Shown in pieces: positions 30,274-42,700 of a DNA stretch of 64,000 bases. Below the pieces are notes generated by a model, which had not been told where the DNA came from, made no database searches, and saw only the letters and a program-made list of their open reading frames with translations. A program made the translations under genes and the position numbers. This DNA is from Aureimonas flava (GTDB taxonomy: Bacteria > Pseudomonadota > Alphaproteobacteria > Rhizobiales > Rhizobiaceae): the NCBI RefSeq assembly GCF_003583935.1, contig NZ_QYRN01000001.1, forward strand, positions 620,001 through 684,000. Reading direction: 5' to 3'. Every line of letters begins with the position of its first letter. Position 1 is the stretch's first letter.

Positions 30274-30403
30274 CGTGTCGGGCCGTGGATGTGGGGCCGG
30301 CGCGATCCCGAGCCGCACCGGGGCAGGGCGGCCCAAGACCGCCAATCGCTTTACGTGGAAGCCGATGGGCGGCGCCGCGCGGTCCATGCGCCGGGTGTTG
30401 CGC

Positions 30404-30439
30404 AACGAAAAAGGCCCCGGCGCGATGTGCGCCGGGGCC
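30404..30439 (-). terminator. Intrinsic terminator of glnA
   Basis: On the minus strand a perfect 11-bp stem (GGCCCCGGCGC at 30429-30439 in complement, partner at 30413-30423) with a 5-base loop is followed by a TTTTTCGTT tail. It lies about 27 bp after the glnA stop, back to back with the glnII terminator. Confidence 0.88.
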
Positions 30440-30465
30440 CGCAAACGCAGTCCGATCGCGACGGA

Positions 30466-31875
30466 TCAGACCGAGTAGTACATGTCGAACTCGACCGGAT
30501 GCGGCGTCATCTCGAAGCGAAGGACCTCGGCCATCTTCAGGTCGATGAAGGCGTCGATCTGGTCGTCGTCGAACACGCCGCCGGCCTTCAGGTAGTCGCG
30601 GTCGGAATCGAGGCTCTCCATCGCCTCGCGCAGGCTGCGGCAGACCGTCGGGATCTCCTTCAGCTCCTCGGGCGGCAGGTCGTAGAGATCCTTGTCCATG
30701 GCGGAGCCGGGATGAATCTTGTTCTTGATGCCGTCGAGGCCGGCCATCAGCATGGCGGCGAAGGCGAGGTAGGGGTTCGCCGTCGGATCCGGGAAGCGGA
30801 CCTCGACGCGCTTGGCCTTCGGCGACTGGCCGAACGGGATGCGGCAGGAGGCCGAGCGGTTGCGCGCAGAATAGGCGAGCAGCACCGGCGCCTCGTAGCC
30901 CGGCACCAGTCGCTTGAACGAGTTGGTCGACGGGTTGGTGAAGGCGTTCAGCGACTTGGCGTGCTTGATGATGCCGCCGATGTAGAACAGGGCGTTCTCG
31001 GACAGACCGGCATACTCGTTGCCCGCGAAGGTCGGCTTGCCGCCCTTCCAGATCGACTGGTGGACGTGCATGCCCGAGCCGTTGTCGCCGAAGATCGGCT
31101 TCGGCATGAAGGTCGCCGTCTTGCCGTAGGCATTGGCGACCTGGTGGATCACGTACTTGTAGATCTGCATCTTGTCCGCGTTGCGGACCAGCGTGTCGAA
31201 CTTGATGCCGAGTTCGTGCTGCGCGGCTGCCACCTCGTGGTGGTGCTTCTCGACCGAGACGCCCATCTCGGCCATGACCGTCAGCATCTCGGAGCGCATG
31301 TCCTGGCAGCTGTCGACCGGCGGGACGGGAAAGTAGCCGCCCTTGACGCGCGGACGGTGGCCGAGATTGCCGGTCTCGTACTCGCTGTCGTCGTTGGAAG
31401 GCAGTTCGGTCGAGTCCAGCTTGAAGCCCGTGTTGTACGGGTCGGCCTTGTAGCGGACGTCGTCGAAGATGAAGAACTCGGCTTCCGGGCCGAAATAGGC
31501 CGTGTCGCCGATGCCGGACTGGTTCAGGTAGGCCTCGGCCTTCTTGGCCGTGCCGCGCGGGTCGCGGTTGTAGCTCTCGCCCGAGACCGGGTCGAGGATG
31601 TCGCAGTAGAGGACCATCGTCGACTGCGCGAAGAACGGATCCATGTGGGCCGTCTCGGGATCCGGCATGAGCGTCATGTCGGACTCGTTGATCGCCTTCC
31701 ACCCGGCGATCGACGAACCGTCGAACATCGAGCCTTCCGAGAACATGTCCTCGTCGACGATGGACTGGTCCATCGTCACGTGCTGGAGCTTGCCCTTGGG
31801 GTCCGTGAAGCGCAGGTCGACGAACTTGACGTCGTTGTCCTTGATCTGCTTCAGAATATCGTTGCCCGAAGTCAT
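30466..31875 (-). CDS. glnA: Glutamine synthetase type I
   Basis: This is the dodecameric bacterial GSI, 469 aa from ATG 31875 ([20 protein letters not shown]). Signatures are the metal-site [25 protein letters not shown], the loop [12 protein letters not shown] and NRSASCRIP. The adenylylation tyrosine is Tyr398 in [10 protein letters not shown], so GlnE-type covalent control is expected. glnB lies 59 bp upstream on the same strand, forming the classic rhizobial glnBA operon that couples PII to GSI. Confidence 0.98.
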   Translation of the reverse strand: MTSGNDILKQIKDNDVKFVDLRFTDPKGKLQHVTMDQSIVDEDMFSEGSMFDGSSIAGWKAINESDMTLMPDPETAHMDPFFAQSTMVLYCDILDPVSGESYNRDPRGTAKKAEAYLNQSGIGDTAYFGPEAEFFIFDDVRYKADPYNTGFKLDSTELPSNDDSEYETGNLGHRPRVKGGYFPVPPVDSCQDMRSEMLTVMAEMGVSVEKHHHEVAAAQHELGIKFDTLVRNADKMQIYKYVIHQVANAYGKTATFMPKPIFGDNGSGMHVHQSIWKGGKPTFAGNEYAGLSENALFYIGGIIKHAKSLNAFTNPSTNSFKRLVPGYEAPVLLAYSARNRSASCRIPFGQSPKAKRVEVRFPDPTANPYLAFAAMLMAGLDGIKNKIHPGSAMDKDLYDLPPEELKEIPTVCRSLREAMESLDSDRDYLKAGGVFDDDQIDAFIDLKMAEVLRFEMTPHPVEFDMYYSV

Positions 31876-31934
31876 GAGTGTCCTTTCTGTCTGGACGACC
31901 GAACTCGTTTGGCTGACTGGAATGCTGCCGGAAA

Positions 31935-32486
<552 letters not shown>

Positions 32487-32494
32487 TCACCAAG

Positions 32495-33970
32495 ATGCGT
32501 TCTTCGGTATCGCCGACATCGCTGCTGGACGACGGAGGCGTCAAACGGGCGGACGCCCTTGCCGTCGCGTCAGGCATCCCGCTGGCCGAGCTCGTGCAGA
32601 GGGCCGGGCGGGCCGTGGCCGAGGTCGCCGCGACCGGCCTTGCGAATGGTGCGCGGGTGGCGGTCTGGGCCGGGCCGGGCATGAACGGGGCGGACGCCCG
32701 CGTCGCCGCCCGCTGCCTCGCCGAGCGCCACGACGTATCGCTCTTCGCGTTCGGGAGCGGTGAGGGCGACCAGCCGCTGAGTGCCTTCGAGGAGGACCGA
32801 TACGATCTCGTGATCGACGGCCTGTTCGGGATCGGTCTCCAACGCCCGTTGGATCCCGTCTGCACCGAGGCCGTGCGCAGGCTCGCCGCCGGAGGATCAC
32901 AGGTTCTCTCGATCGACATGCCCAGCGGTGTCGACGCCGCGAGCGGCGCGTTGCTCGGTGCCGCCGTCCGGGCGCACCGGACGGTGACGTTCGAGCGGCG
33001 CCGGGTGGGCCACCTCCTGATGCCCGGACGTGCGCAATGCGGCGCGCTGATCGTCGCCGACATCGGCATGCCGCCGGACATCTGGAACGACGTGCCGAGC
33101 GTTGCCGACGCCAACGAGCCGCGGCTTTGGCTCGCCGCGTTGCGGCACCCCTCCGCCGCCGGCCACAAGTACGACCGTGGCCATGCGGTGGTGTTCGCCG
33201 GCCCGGTGGAGAAGGGCGGCGCGGCGCGCCTTTCGGCCATGGCGGCGCTTCGCGGTGGCGCCGGTCTCGTCACGCTCGCCGCCCCGCGCGAGGCGCTGTC
33301 GGGCCTCTCCGCCCAGGTCACCGCCCTGATGCTGCGGGGCTGCGATGCGCAGGACGATTTCGACGGCCTGCTCGAGGACGAGCGGTTCAACGCCTTCGTG
33401 CTCGGGCCGGGCTTCGGCGACGCGGCCAAGGCTCGCCGTTTCGCCGCACGCATCATCGAGGCGAACCGCGCCGTCGTGCTGGATGCCGACGCGATCACGG
33501 CGTTCGGTGAGGCTCCCGAGGACCTGTTCCGCCTGTGTGCCGGGGGGACCGGCGGGGACGTGGTCCTGACACCGCACGGCGGCGAGTTCCGGAGATTGTT
33601 TCCCGATATCGCGGGCGACGGGGGGTTGTCGAAGCTGGAGGCGGCGCGCGCGGCAGCGGCACGCCCCGGCGCGGTGGTGGTGTTCAAGGGCGCCGACACG
33701 GTGATCGCGGCCCCGGACGGGCGGGCGGCGATCAACGCCACCGGCACGCCATGGCTCGCGACGGCGGGGACGGGAGACGTGCTGGCCGGTATCGTCGCCG
33801 CTCAGCTTGCCCAGGGCACGCCGGTGTTCGAGGCGGCCTGTGCCGGCGTCTGGATGCACGGGCGAGCCGCCGAAGCGTTCGGGCCGGGGCTGATCTCGGA
33901 GGATCTGCCGGGCGCGCTGCCGCAGGTCCATGCGGAGATCGCGGCGCTGCGGGCGCCCGGCGGCGGCTGA
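32495..33970 (+). CDS. nnrD: Bifunctional NAD(P)H-hydrate epimerase / ADP-dependent dehydratase
   Basis: This enzyme repairs hydrated NAD(P)H: the N-terminal YjeF_N domain epimerises NAD(P)HX, and the C-terminal carbohydrate-kinase-like domain dehydrates it using ADP. The 491 aa show both domains. Epimerase features are DLVIDGLFGIGLQRPLD and SIDMPSGVDAASG. Dehydratase features are DADAITAF, TPHGGEFRRLF, and the anion-hole segment LATAGTGDVLAGIVAA. The usual epimerase motif GNNGGDG reads GMNGADA here, an odd change in the phosphate-binding loop. It sits next to glnBA and converges with uvrA with a 24-bp gap. Confidence 0.92.
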   Translation: MRSSVSPTSLLDDGGVKRADALAVASGIPLAELVQRAGRAVAEVAATGLANGARVAVWAGPGMNGADARVAARCLAERHDVSLFAFGSGEGDQPLSAFEEDRYDLVIDGLFGIGLQRPLDPVCTEAVRRLAAGGSQVLSIDMPSGVDAASGALLGAAVRAHRTVTFERRRVGHLLMPGRAQCGALIVADIGMPPDIWNDVPSVADANEPRLWLAALRHPSAAGHKYDRGHAVVFAGPVEKGGAARLSAMAALRGGAGLVTLAAPREALSGLSAQVTALMLRGCDAQDDFDGLLEDERFNAFVLGPGFGDAAKARRFAARIIEANRAVVLDADAITAFGEAPEDLFRLCAGGTGGDVVLTPHGGEFRRLFPDIAGDGGLSKLEAARAAAARPGAVVVFKGADTVIAAPDGRAAINATGTPWLATAGTGDVLAGIVAAQLAQGTPVFEAACAGVWMHGRAAEAFGPGLISEDLPGALPQVHAEIAALRAPGGG

Positions 33971-33994
33971 CCGACCCGCCGGGCTCAGTTTCGG

Positions 33995-36871
<2,877 letters not shown>

Positions 36872-37025
36872 GGAGACTGGCCGCGCTGTGTCGAATTCGG
36901 AATCTTGAATGAAATGCCGCAGGGATCGGTTCGCCCGGCCCGGCCCGGATTTTTCTTTTCCCCTGCGTCGCCCATATCGTGGGACAGGCGGCAAGAATCA
37001 AACGCGAAGGCGGCGGGTCGGTGTC

Positions 37026-37051
37026 GAAACGATTTCGTTCCACGTTTGTTC
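37026..37051. promoter_or_regulatory. LexA (SOS) box between uvrA and ssb
   Basis: The direct repeat GTTCCACGTTTGTTC (GTTC-N7-GTTC, 37037-37051) is an exact match to the alphaproteobacterial LexA box. An overlapping GAAA-N7-GTTC (37026-37040) lies just before it. A LexA-controlled divergent uvrA-ssb promoter has been described in Sinorhizobium, so damage-inducible expression of both genes is expected. The rest of the 329-bp gap shows no gene. Confidence 0.85.
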
Positions 37052-37200
37052 TAGATGAAGGACGCCGATACGGCAATCGGCGACGGCGCTCCCTACGGGC
37101 GCCGGACGGCAAGAGTTGGGGATCGCGCTCCGCGGGCGGTATCGAAACCGCCACGCAGCCTCTAGGGTCCGCGCGACGAGCGTTCATACGGAGAAGAAGA

Positions 37201-37746
37201 ATGGCGGGCAGCGTCAACAAGGTCATCCTCGTCGGCAATCTGGGCGCCGATCCCGAGATCAAGCGGCTGAATTCCGGCGATGCGATCGCGAACCTGCGCA
37301 TCGCGACGTCCGAAACCTGGCGCGACAAGAACTCGGGTGAGCGCAAGGAGCGCACCGAGTGGCACAGCGTGGTGATCTTCAACGAGAACCTGGTAAAGGT
37401 CGCCGAGCAGTACCTGAAGAAGGGGTCCACGATCTACATCGAGGGCCAGCTTCAGACGCGCTCGTGGGAAGACCAGCAGGGCCAGAAGCGCTACACGACC
37501 GAAGTCGTGCTCCAGCGCTTCCGGGGAGAACTGCAGATGCTGGGCGGTCGCGGCGACGGCGGCGGCGGCGGCTCGTCCTACGAGGGCGGCGGCGGAGATC
37601 GCTCCGGCGGCCGCTCGGGCGGTGGAGACTACGGACGCGGCTCCGGCGGCGGTGGCGGCCGAGGGCAGGGCGGCGGCGGGTTCGGCGGTGGCGGTGGCGG
37701 CGGTGGTCGCCCGTCCGACGACATGGACGACGAAATCCCGTTCTGA
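37201..37746 (+). CDS. ssb: Single-stranded DNA-binding protein
   Basis: SSB coats single-stranded DNA in replication, repair and recombination. The ATG at 37201 ([20 protein letters not shown]) gives 181 aa: an OB fold to about residue 112, a Gly-rich linker and the acidic tip DDMDDEIPF that recruits partners. The frame extends upstream to 36979 without similarity. Its last nine bases, stop codon included, are the left attachment repeat of the island, so insertion left the protein intact but separated ssb from its native downstream sequence. Confidence 0.97.
   Translation: MAGSVNKVILVGNLGADPEIKRLNSGDAIANLRIATSETWRDKNSGERKERTEWHSVVIFNENLVKVAEQYLKKGSTIYIEGQLQTRSWEDQQGQKRYTTEVVLQRFRGELQMLGGRGDGGGGGSSYEGGGGDRSGGRSGGGDYGRGSGGGGGRGQGGGGFGGGGGGGGRPSDDMDDEIPF
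37738..37746 (+). repeat. Left attachment-site repeat (attL) at the ssb 3' end
   Basis: CCGTTCTGA forms the last two codons and stop of ssb. The same nine bases occur at 57138-57146 in direct orientation, just outside the other element end. This is the footprint expected of site-specific insertion or target duplication. Confidence 0.7.
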
Positions 37747-37750
37747 CAGG

Positions 37751-37773
37751 TGGGGTCGGCGCAGTGTAAACTG
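37751..37773 (+). repeat. Left terminal inverted repeat
   Basis: TGGGGTC (37751-37757), six bases, then GTGTAAACTG (37764-37773). The right end has the same two blocks in inverse orientation (57112-57130) with a two-base spacer. A further GTGTAAACG lies at 37869-37877, giving a subterminal repeat on this side. Confidence 0.65.
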
Positions 37774-37855
37774 AAAGCCTGATTGCGGAGCTTTCGCAAC
37801 GAGTTGAGTCGTGCGCACCTCATTGCGCTTGCACCGCCAATTTTTCACTGATCTT

Positions 37856-37890
37856 TTGGCGCTCATCCGTGTAAACGAGATGGGCGCCAA
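37856..37890. repeat. Inverted repeat around a GTGTAAAC core, just before TR-A
   Basis: Arms TTGGCGCTCAT (37856-37866) and ATGGGCGCCAA (37880-37890) match at 10 of 11 positions and flank a 13-base centre containing GTGTAAAC. The layout of two arms around a short spacer is that of a tyrosine-recombinase core site or a dimeric operator. The right arm ends at the A of the TR-A start codon, so binding here could also repress TR-A. Confidence 0.5.
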
Positions 37891-39140
37891 TGCGTGCTGA
37901 ACAGGCATCACAGGCTACCGGAAGCGTAAAGGTGACGATCCTGCGCGGCGGGGAGCGTTTCCCGCTGTACCACGGCCGGAATGGTGTTCCGGACCCCTGG
38001 ATCACGCGCTACTGCGCCGTCGAGCTCCGCACGGCCGGCCTTTCGGTGAATACCATCGCCCGTGCAGCGAAAGCGGTGGCGCTCCTGCTGGACTGGGCGG
38101 CGGCGAGGTCGGTCGACATCACGGCGCGCATCGAGTCGGGCGATTTCTTCACGCACGAAGAAAGCCTCGACCTATCGAACTGGCTCCGGCGGAGCCGCGC
38201 GAGGGCAAAGGCAGACGGCACCGTAAAGGCCGTCGTGGACGCCAACACCCATGAGAATCGTGTGAGCTGCGTGCGCAGCTACATTCGCTGGCGCGGGGAA
38301 ATCGCGGTCCACCGCATCCCAGTCGCTTCCGGTCGGTACGGAGACGGTTCGAAAAAGCTGGCGGCCTGGGACCGCATGATGTCCGGCCTCGCGCGGGGCG
38401 GGACGACGAAAAAGAGGTACGGGCTCACCGATGAGCAGCGCGCGTTGTTCCTCCGGATCATCCATCCCGACGCCGACGGCAATCCCTTCGACCGTCATCA
38501 CCGCCACCGCAACTACGCTATCCTCCTCGCATACTACGAACTTGGACTGCGGCGCGGGGAACCCTTCGTTCTAAAGTCCGGCGACCTGCGAATCAGCGGA
38601 GCGACCCCGAAACTCGCGGTGCGAGCTAGGCCGGACGATCCCGATGATCCACGTCCCGACCAGCCGCTCGTGAAGACGGCGGAGCGGCTGCTCCCGGTCG
38701 GAGCGGAGCTGCTCGGCGCCCTCGACACCTGGATCTTGCGGAACAGGTCCGACAAGGATCGCTATCCGGGCGCCAAAAAGCACCCCTTCGTCTTCGTCTC
38801 GGAGAACGGGCGCCCGATGGCGCTCCGCACCGTCTACGACCTCTTCGTCAAGATGCGGGAGCGCTATCCCGAGCTGCCGCGGGACTTCTCGCCGCATATC
38901 CTCCGCCACGACTGGAACGACAGGTTCTCCGCCCTTTGCGACCGCCGGCGGGAGGCCGACGCGTTGGCCAACGTCCCGCAGTCGCATCGACTGACGAAAG
39001 CGAAGGAGGAGAGCGTGAGGAACTACCTGATGGGATGGAAGAAGCACTCCAAGCGCGCGGCGACCTACACGAACCGCAGCACCGAGGCGACCGCCTCGGA
39101 ACTGATGCTGACTTTGCAGGACCGCAGCACCAATGGCTAG
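37890..39140 (+). CDS. Tyrosine recombinase TR-A
   Basis: This 416-aa site-specific recombinase has a SAM-like core-binding N-terminal domain (about residues 20-130) and a C-terminal catalytic domain. Catalytic residues are visible: Arg I in YELGLRRGEPFVL, His-x-x-Arg in SPHILRHDWNDRF, a late His in WKKHSKRA, and the nucleophile Tyr in ATYTNRSTE. All look intact. It is the first gene inside the left end, reading inward. Its stop (TAG in ATGGCTAG) overlaps the start of a truncated TR-B relic, so a coupled TR-A/TR-B pair was once complete here. Confidence 0.88.
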   Translation: MRAEQASQATGSVKVTILRGGERFPLYHGRNGVPDPWITRYCAVELRTAGLSVNTIARAAKAVALLLDWAAARSVDITARIESGDFFTHEESLDLSNWLRRSRARAKADGTVKAVVDANTHENRVSCVRSYIRWRGEIAVHRIPVASGRYGDGSKKLAAWDRMMSGLARGGTTKKRYGLTDEQRALFLRIIHPDADGNPFDRHHRHRNYAILLAYYELGLRRGEPFVLKSGDLRISGATPKLAVRARPDDPDDPRPDQPLVKTAERLLPVGAELLGALDTWILRNRSDKDRYPGAKKHPFVFVSENGRPMALRTVYDLFVKMRERYPELPRDFSPHILRHDWNDRFSALCDRRREADALANVPQSHRLTKAKEESVRNYLMGWKKHSKRAATYTNRSTEATASELMLTLQDRSTNG

Positions 39141-39241
39141 AACCGCAACGGGTCGCCCGCCCATGCCTCAGCCCCGCATTTAGGTCAGGCGCGCCCCCGA
39201 GGACGAGCGGTTCGTCGTGGCGCGCGCCGGCACGACCCTCG
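39133..39241 (+). pseudogene. Relic of a TR-B recombinase 5' end
   Basis: Starting at ATG 39133, the translation MARTATGRPPMPQPRI, stop, then VRRAPEDERFVVARAGTTLD aligns with the start of intact TR-B at 50232 (MARSATHPPSAPQPAVEVRS, then VPEGERFVVTRAGTTLD). An in-frame TAG at codon 17 and loss of similarity after about 39241 make it a dead fragment. It marks where an ancestral recombinase operon was cut. Confidence 0.75.
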
Positions 39242-39351
39242 ACGTGGCGGCTGACGCCGGACACCGACAGGTTCATCTCGGCCGCAGCGCGCGTCATGCT
39301 CCGCGCTTCCGCGACCCTGACGAACGCCTGCAACTCGGTCCAGCGATCCAT
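39242..39351 (-). pseudogene. Truncated LysR-type regulator, N-terminal helix-turn-helix only
   Basis: On the minus strand from ATG 39351 the translation MDRWTELQAFVRVAEARSMT, then RAAAEMNLSVSGVSRHVE, is a recognisable LysR-family winged HTH start. Similarity stops at about 39242, where the sequence abuts the TR-B relic from the other strand. Only about 37 residues remain, so it cannot be functional. The junction of two 5' fragments head to head implies a deletion or recombination event. Confidence 0.65.
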
Positions 39352-39757
39352 TTCGGAGCCTTCGTTGACAGCGGCGTCTTCGACACTCACCGCCGGTTCT
39401 CCGATGTAGTGGGTGGGCTGTAACTGAGTCGAGGACGTCGGACCCGAAAACCAATAGGTCCGATTTTGACAAATGCCGTCACAAGCTCGTGGCGAAGAAG
39501 CCGTCGGCTGGCAGGCCGGATCGGTTGCTCCGCGGTCACGCTATCCTCTTAACGTGCATGTCGAGATTCTAAGCTCGGGGAAGCCGCGCGCGCCATATGT
39601 CTTGGCTCACATCACCCCGGAATACGTAGTAGAACCTGGGAATGAAGCCACTAATCGCTCCCGAGAAACGATTTCCTGCTGATATGGTTGTTCGGTCGTC
39701 GATCATGCCGGACATCAGAGTCCGCAGACCATCGGCGCGAGCTTGAGGAGGGAAGCT
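39352..39757. other. Intergenic region upstream of mkoA
   Basis: About 400 bp without a supported gene. Short open frames here show no family pattern. A TTGACA hexamer at 39466-39471 has no acceptable -10 partner. The mkoA promoter is probably in the second half but cannot be fixed by eye. Confidence 0.4.
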
Positions 39758-42700
39758 GTGGGACGAGGTTCTCGGCAACTCGGCAAGCACACCCTCGCCG
39801 CCCGCTTCCGGTTCTCCGAGGACTCGATAAGGGTCGCGGGAGGCGCGCTGGCGTCGCGGCTAGCCCGGGCTACCGACGTGGAGACGGGCGAGCCATGCCT
39901 CATGAGGTTGTTCGCCAAAACCGGCACGGCGATCGATGAGGATGTTCGCAGGCTTGTCGACGGCGGTATCCGCCGCATCCGCCGCGTCTTCTCCTCACGG
40001 CGGGCGAGAGAGGTTCTCGTCGAGGTGACCGAGGTCGTGGAGGACGAGCACGAGCTTGGCATCGTAATGCTCGATCCCGGAACTCCGTTGCTCGGCTCTG
40101 CGCGAAGGACTGCCCTTCGGCGCCAATCCTGCATGACGAACCGCGGCCGGCGGGACTTCTGGCTCAACATGTCCCGGGTCATCGAGGGACTGACAAATTG
40201 TCACGACGCGGGCATCGTGCACGGTGCCATCGACGGGTCGGCGATCTTCGCCGGCGACGAGCAGGCACTGAGCTACCGGCTCGGCGGCTACGAGGCGTGC
40301 GTGCATATCACCGACGATCCGCGTCCGTCCGAAATGGCGCTCAGGACGTCGAGCGCCGTTTCCTTCCGTCAAGATCTGGCTGACTTAGCCGAAGTGATAC
40401 GCTCGGCGCTCGGTCTCGGACAGCCGGAAGAACCCGTCCTGACGAATATCGAGAGGCGCATGCTGGCCAGGATGGCCGATCCGCCGCACTTCCAGCTCTA
40501 CGACGGCCATGTCGCCCTCTCGGATTTGGCCGAGGTCATCGAGGACCTTGCTCGGCTCGGCACGAGCGTCGAGGGCGAGTTGGTCCTCTACCCGGGGCAA
40601 GACGTCCTGCGGAGCGATCTGCCGTCCTTGGCATCAGGGGCGATCCCGGCGGAGAACAGGGAAGCGGTTCTGCGGTTCGTCGCGGACGACCTGCTCGGAC
40701 CGGACACGCGCCTGGTGGGAATCGACGATCGCAAGGTCCGGGTCGTGACCGACCTCGCCACGTATGTGGTCGAACTCGTCGACGATCGGATCGGCATGAT
40801 CGTGCGCGGGGGGAAGCGACGGCCGAACGACGCCATCGCGGATGCGGTCGACATTAAGCGGCGCATCCATCTGGCGAGGCACCGAGGCGCGGCGGCCGAG
40901 CGTGTCCGCCGGCTCGGCAACGGTGCCCTGTCCTGGATGGGCGTGCGGGAGGCACCCGCGCCCACGGCGCCATTCGACGATCCGCCCTCCTGGCATGCAC
41001 TGATCCTGTTGGAGGCATTCGCGCTCTTGAGGCAGCAGTTCCGCACCTTCCCGGTCGAGACGATCGCACCTCCTCGATCCCGAGCCGATCTCGTGTGGAT
41101 CGCCGCTCGGAGCGACGAGGAACGCGCAGAGCAGCGGAAGCGATTGAAGCTGCCGCCGCTGGCCGTAGCGCTGGATCGGGAAATGAAGCATGACGAGGGG
41201 CGCGCGGATTGGACGGTCTCGCTCAGCGACACACTGGGCCGACCCAGGGAGCGGCTCCCCGAACTCGCCCTGGAAATGATCGATGAGATCGGGGGTCGAC
41301 TGGCCTATGGTTTCAGGTCGAGCGAACCCGTCCTGACTGGACAGGACCTCTTTCTGCGACCGCGCACCGAAGCCGGAACCGAGGGCGCCATTCGCCGCCG
41401 GCTGCAAAACGTCGTGGCCGCAAGGGCGAACGTCGAGCTTCTGAGGGCGCTCGACGACCCCGCAAGCGTCGCGATGGACGCGGCCCTGCGGGCCGTCGCA
41501 GTACCGGGTGAGCCTCCACCCGACCTCGACGGATCCAAGAGAGGAGCTTGGGAGGCTATTGCGGAGGGGCGATCCATCAACGTTGTCGTTGGGCCACCCG
41601 GCGTCGGGAAGACATATCTCATAACCCGGCTGATTGAGAGCATCCTCGTGGGGACGCCGAACGCACGCATCCTGGTGGCGTCCCAGAACCACGAGACGCT
41701 CATCACGATGGAACACGAGCTGAAGGAGGTGCTGACGGCACACGGCAAGATCGTCGTGCGCGTGGAGAAGTCCGAAGTGCAGGCGGATGCCACACTCCTG
41801 AGGCAGACCTCGCGAGCCTGCCTCGAGGCAGCGCTGCGCTCGGAGATCACGGGCCCGCTCGTCAATCCCTATCGCGAGATCCGTGAGGCGCTGCGGCCGA
41901 CCGACGTGGCCGAGCGGGTTCTCGCCGAACGTGTCATGCGCGACACCGACAGCCTGCTCCTGCGCTCGGCGGACGTGACGCTCGCGACGACCTCGTCGTC
42001 GTTCGTCGAGGACATGATAGCCGATGGGGAGCAGTTCGACTGGGTCTTCGTCGAGGAGGCCGCCCGTGCCAACGGGGCCGAGCTGATTGGCGCGCTTCTC
42101 CTCGGCAACCGGCGCGTGATGATCGGCGACCATCGGCAGCTATCTCCCTTCGAGGCGGATGAGCGGAAGAAGTTCTTCGAACCTTTCCGCGCGGAGGAGC
42201 TGCTCAAGGACGGGGCGGAGCGGCTAGCGTCGATCCCGGATCTCCCGCCGGAGGTCGATACGACGTTCGAGCGACTGAACGCCGATCGAGGGCTGCTGAT
42301 CGATGTGTTGGCCACCGCCACCCGACTGGAGGAGCCGTTCCGCTCGATTGCCGAGAGGGAGAAGGAACGCGAGGTCGATCTGGGTCGTCCGAGCGTCGTG
42401 GCGAAGACACTGCGGGAACAGAGCCGCATGCACCCGGCCATCTGTCGGATCGTCTCCCGCACGTTCTACGACGGCGATCTCGTCCCGACCGACCGGGTCA
42501 TGGACCGGAAAGCGACGGTTCGCTCGCGGGGCGGTTTCCCGACGTCGCCGATCGTCGTGCTGGATCTGCCGCCACTCGGTACGTCCAGCCTTCGATCCTT
42601 CGAGAGGAGGAAAAGGAAGGATCTGACAAATCCGTCCGAGGCCGCGGCCTTGGTCGAAGCGGTCAAAGGCGTGGCTCCGGCCGTGGACGCTGAAGTTCAG

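Noticed and set aside
37540-37730. Gly-rich GGC/GGT tandem repeat in ssb as a separate repeat element
   Set aside because: It is the disordered linker of SSB and is common in the family.
38848-39390. 180-aa minus-strand frame as a full LysR gene
   Set aside because: Only about 37 residues after ATG 39351 look like LysR; the rest is antisense to the TR-B relic and TR-A. It is reported as a fragment.
39743-39757. TTG 39743 as the mkoA start
   Set aside because: The GAGGAGG ribosome-binding site overlaps it and is correctly spaced for GTG 39758.
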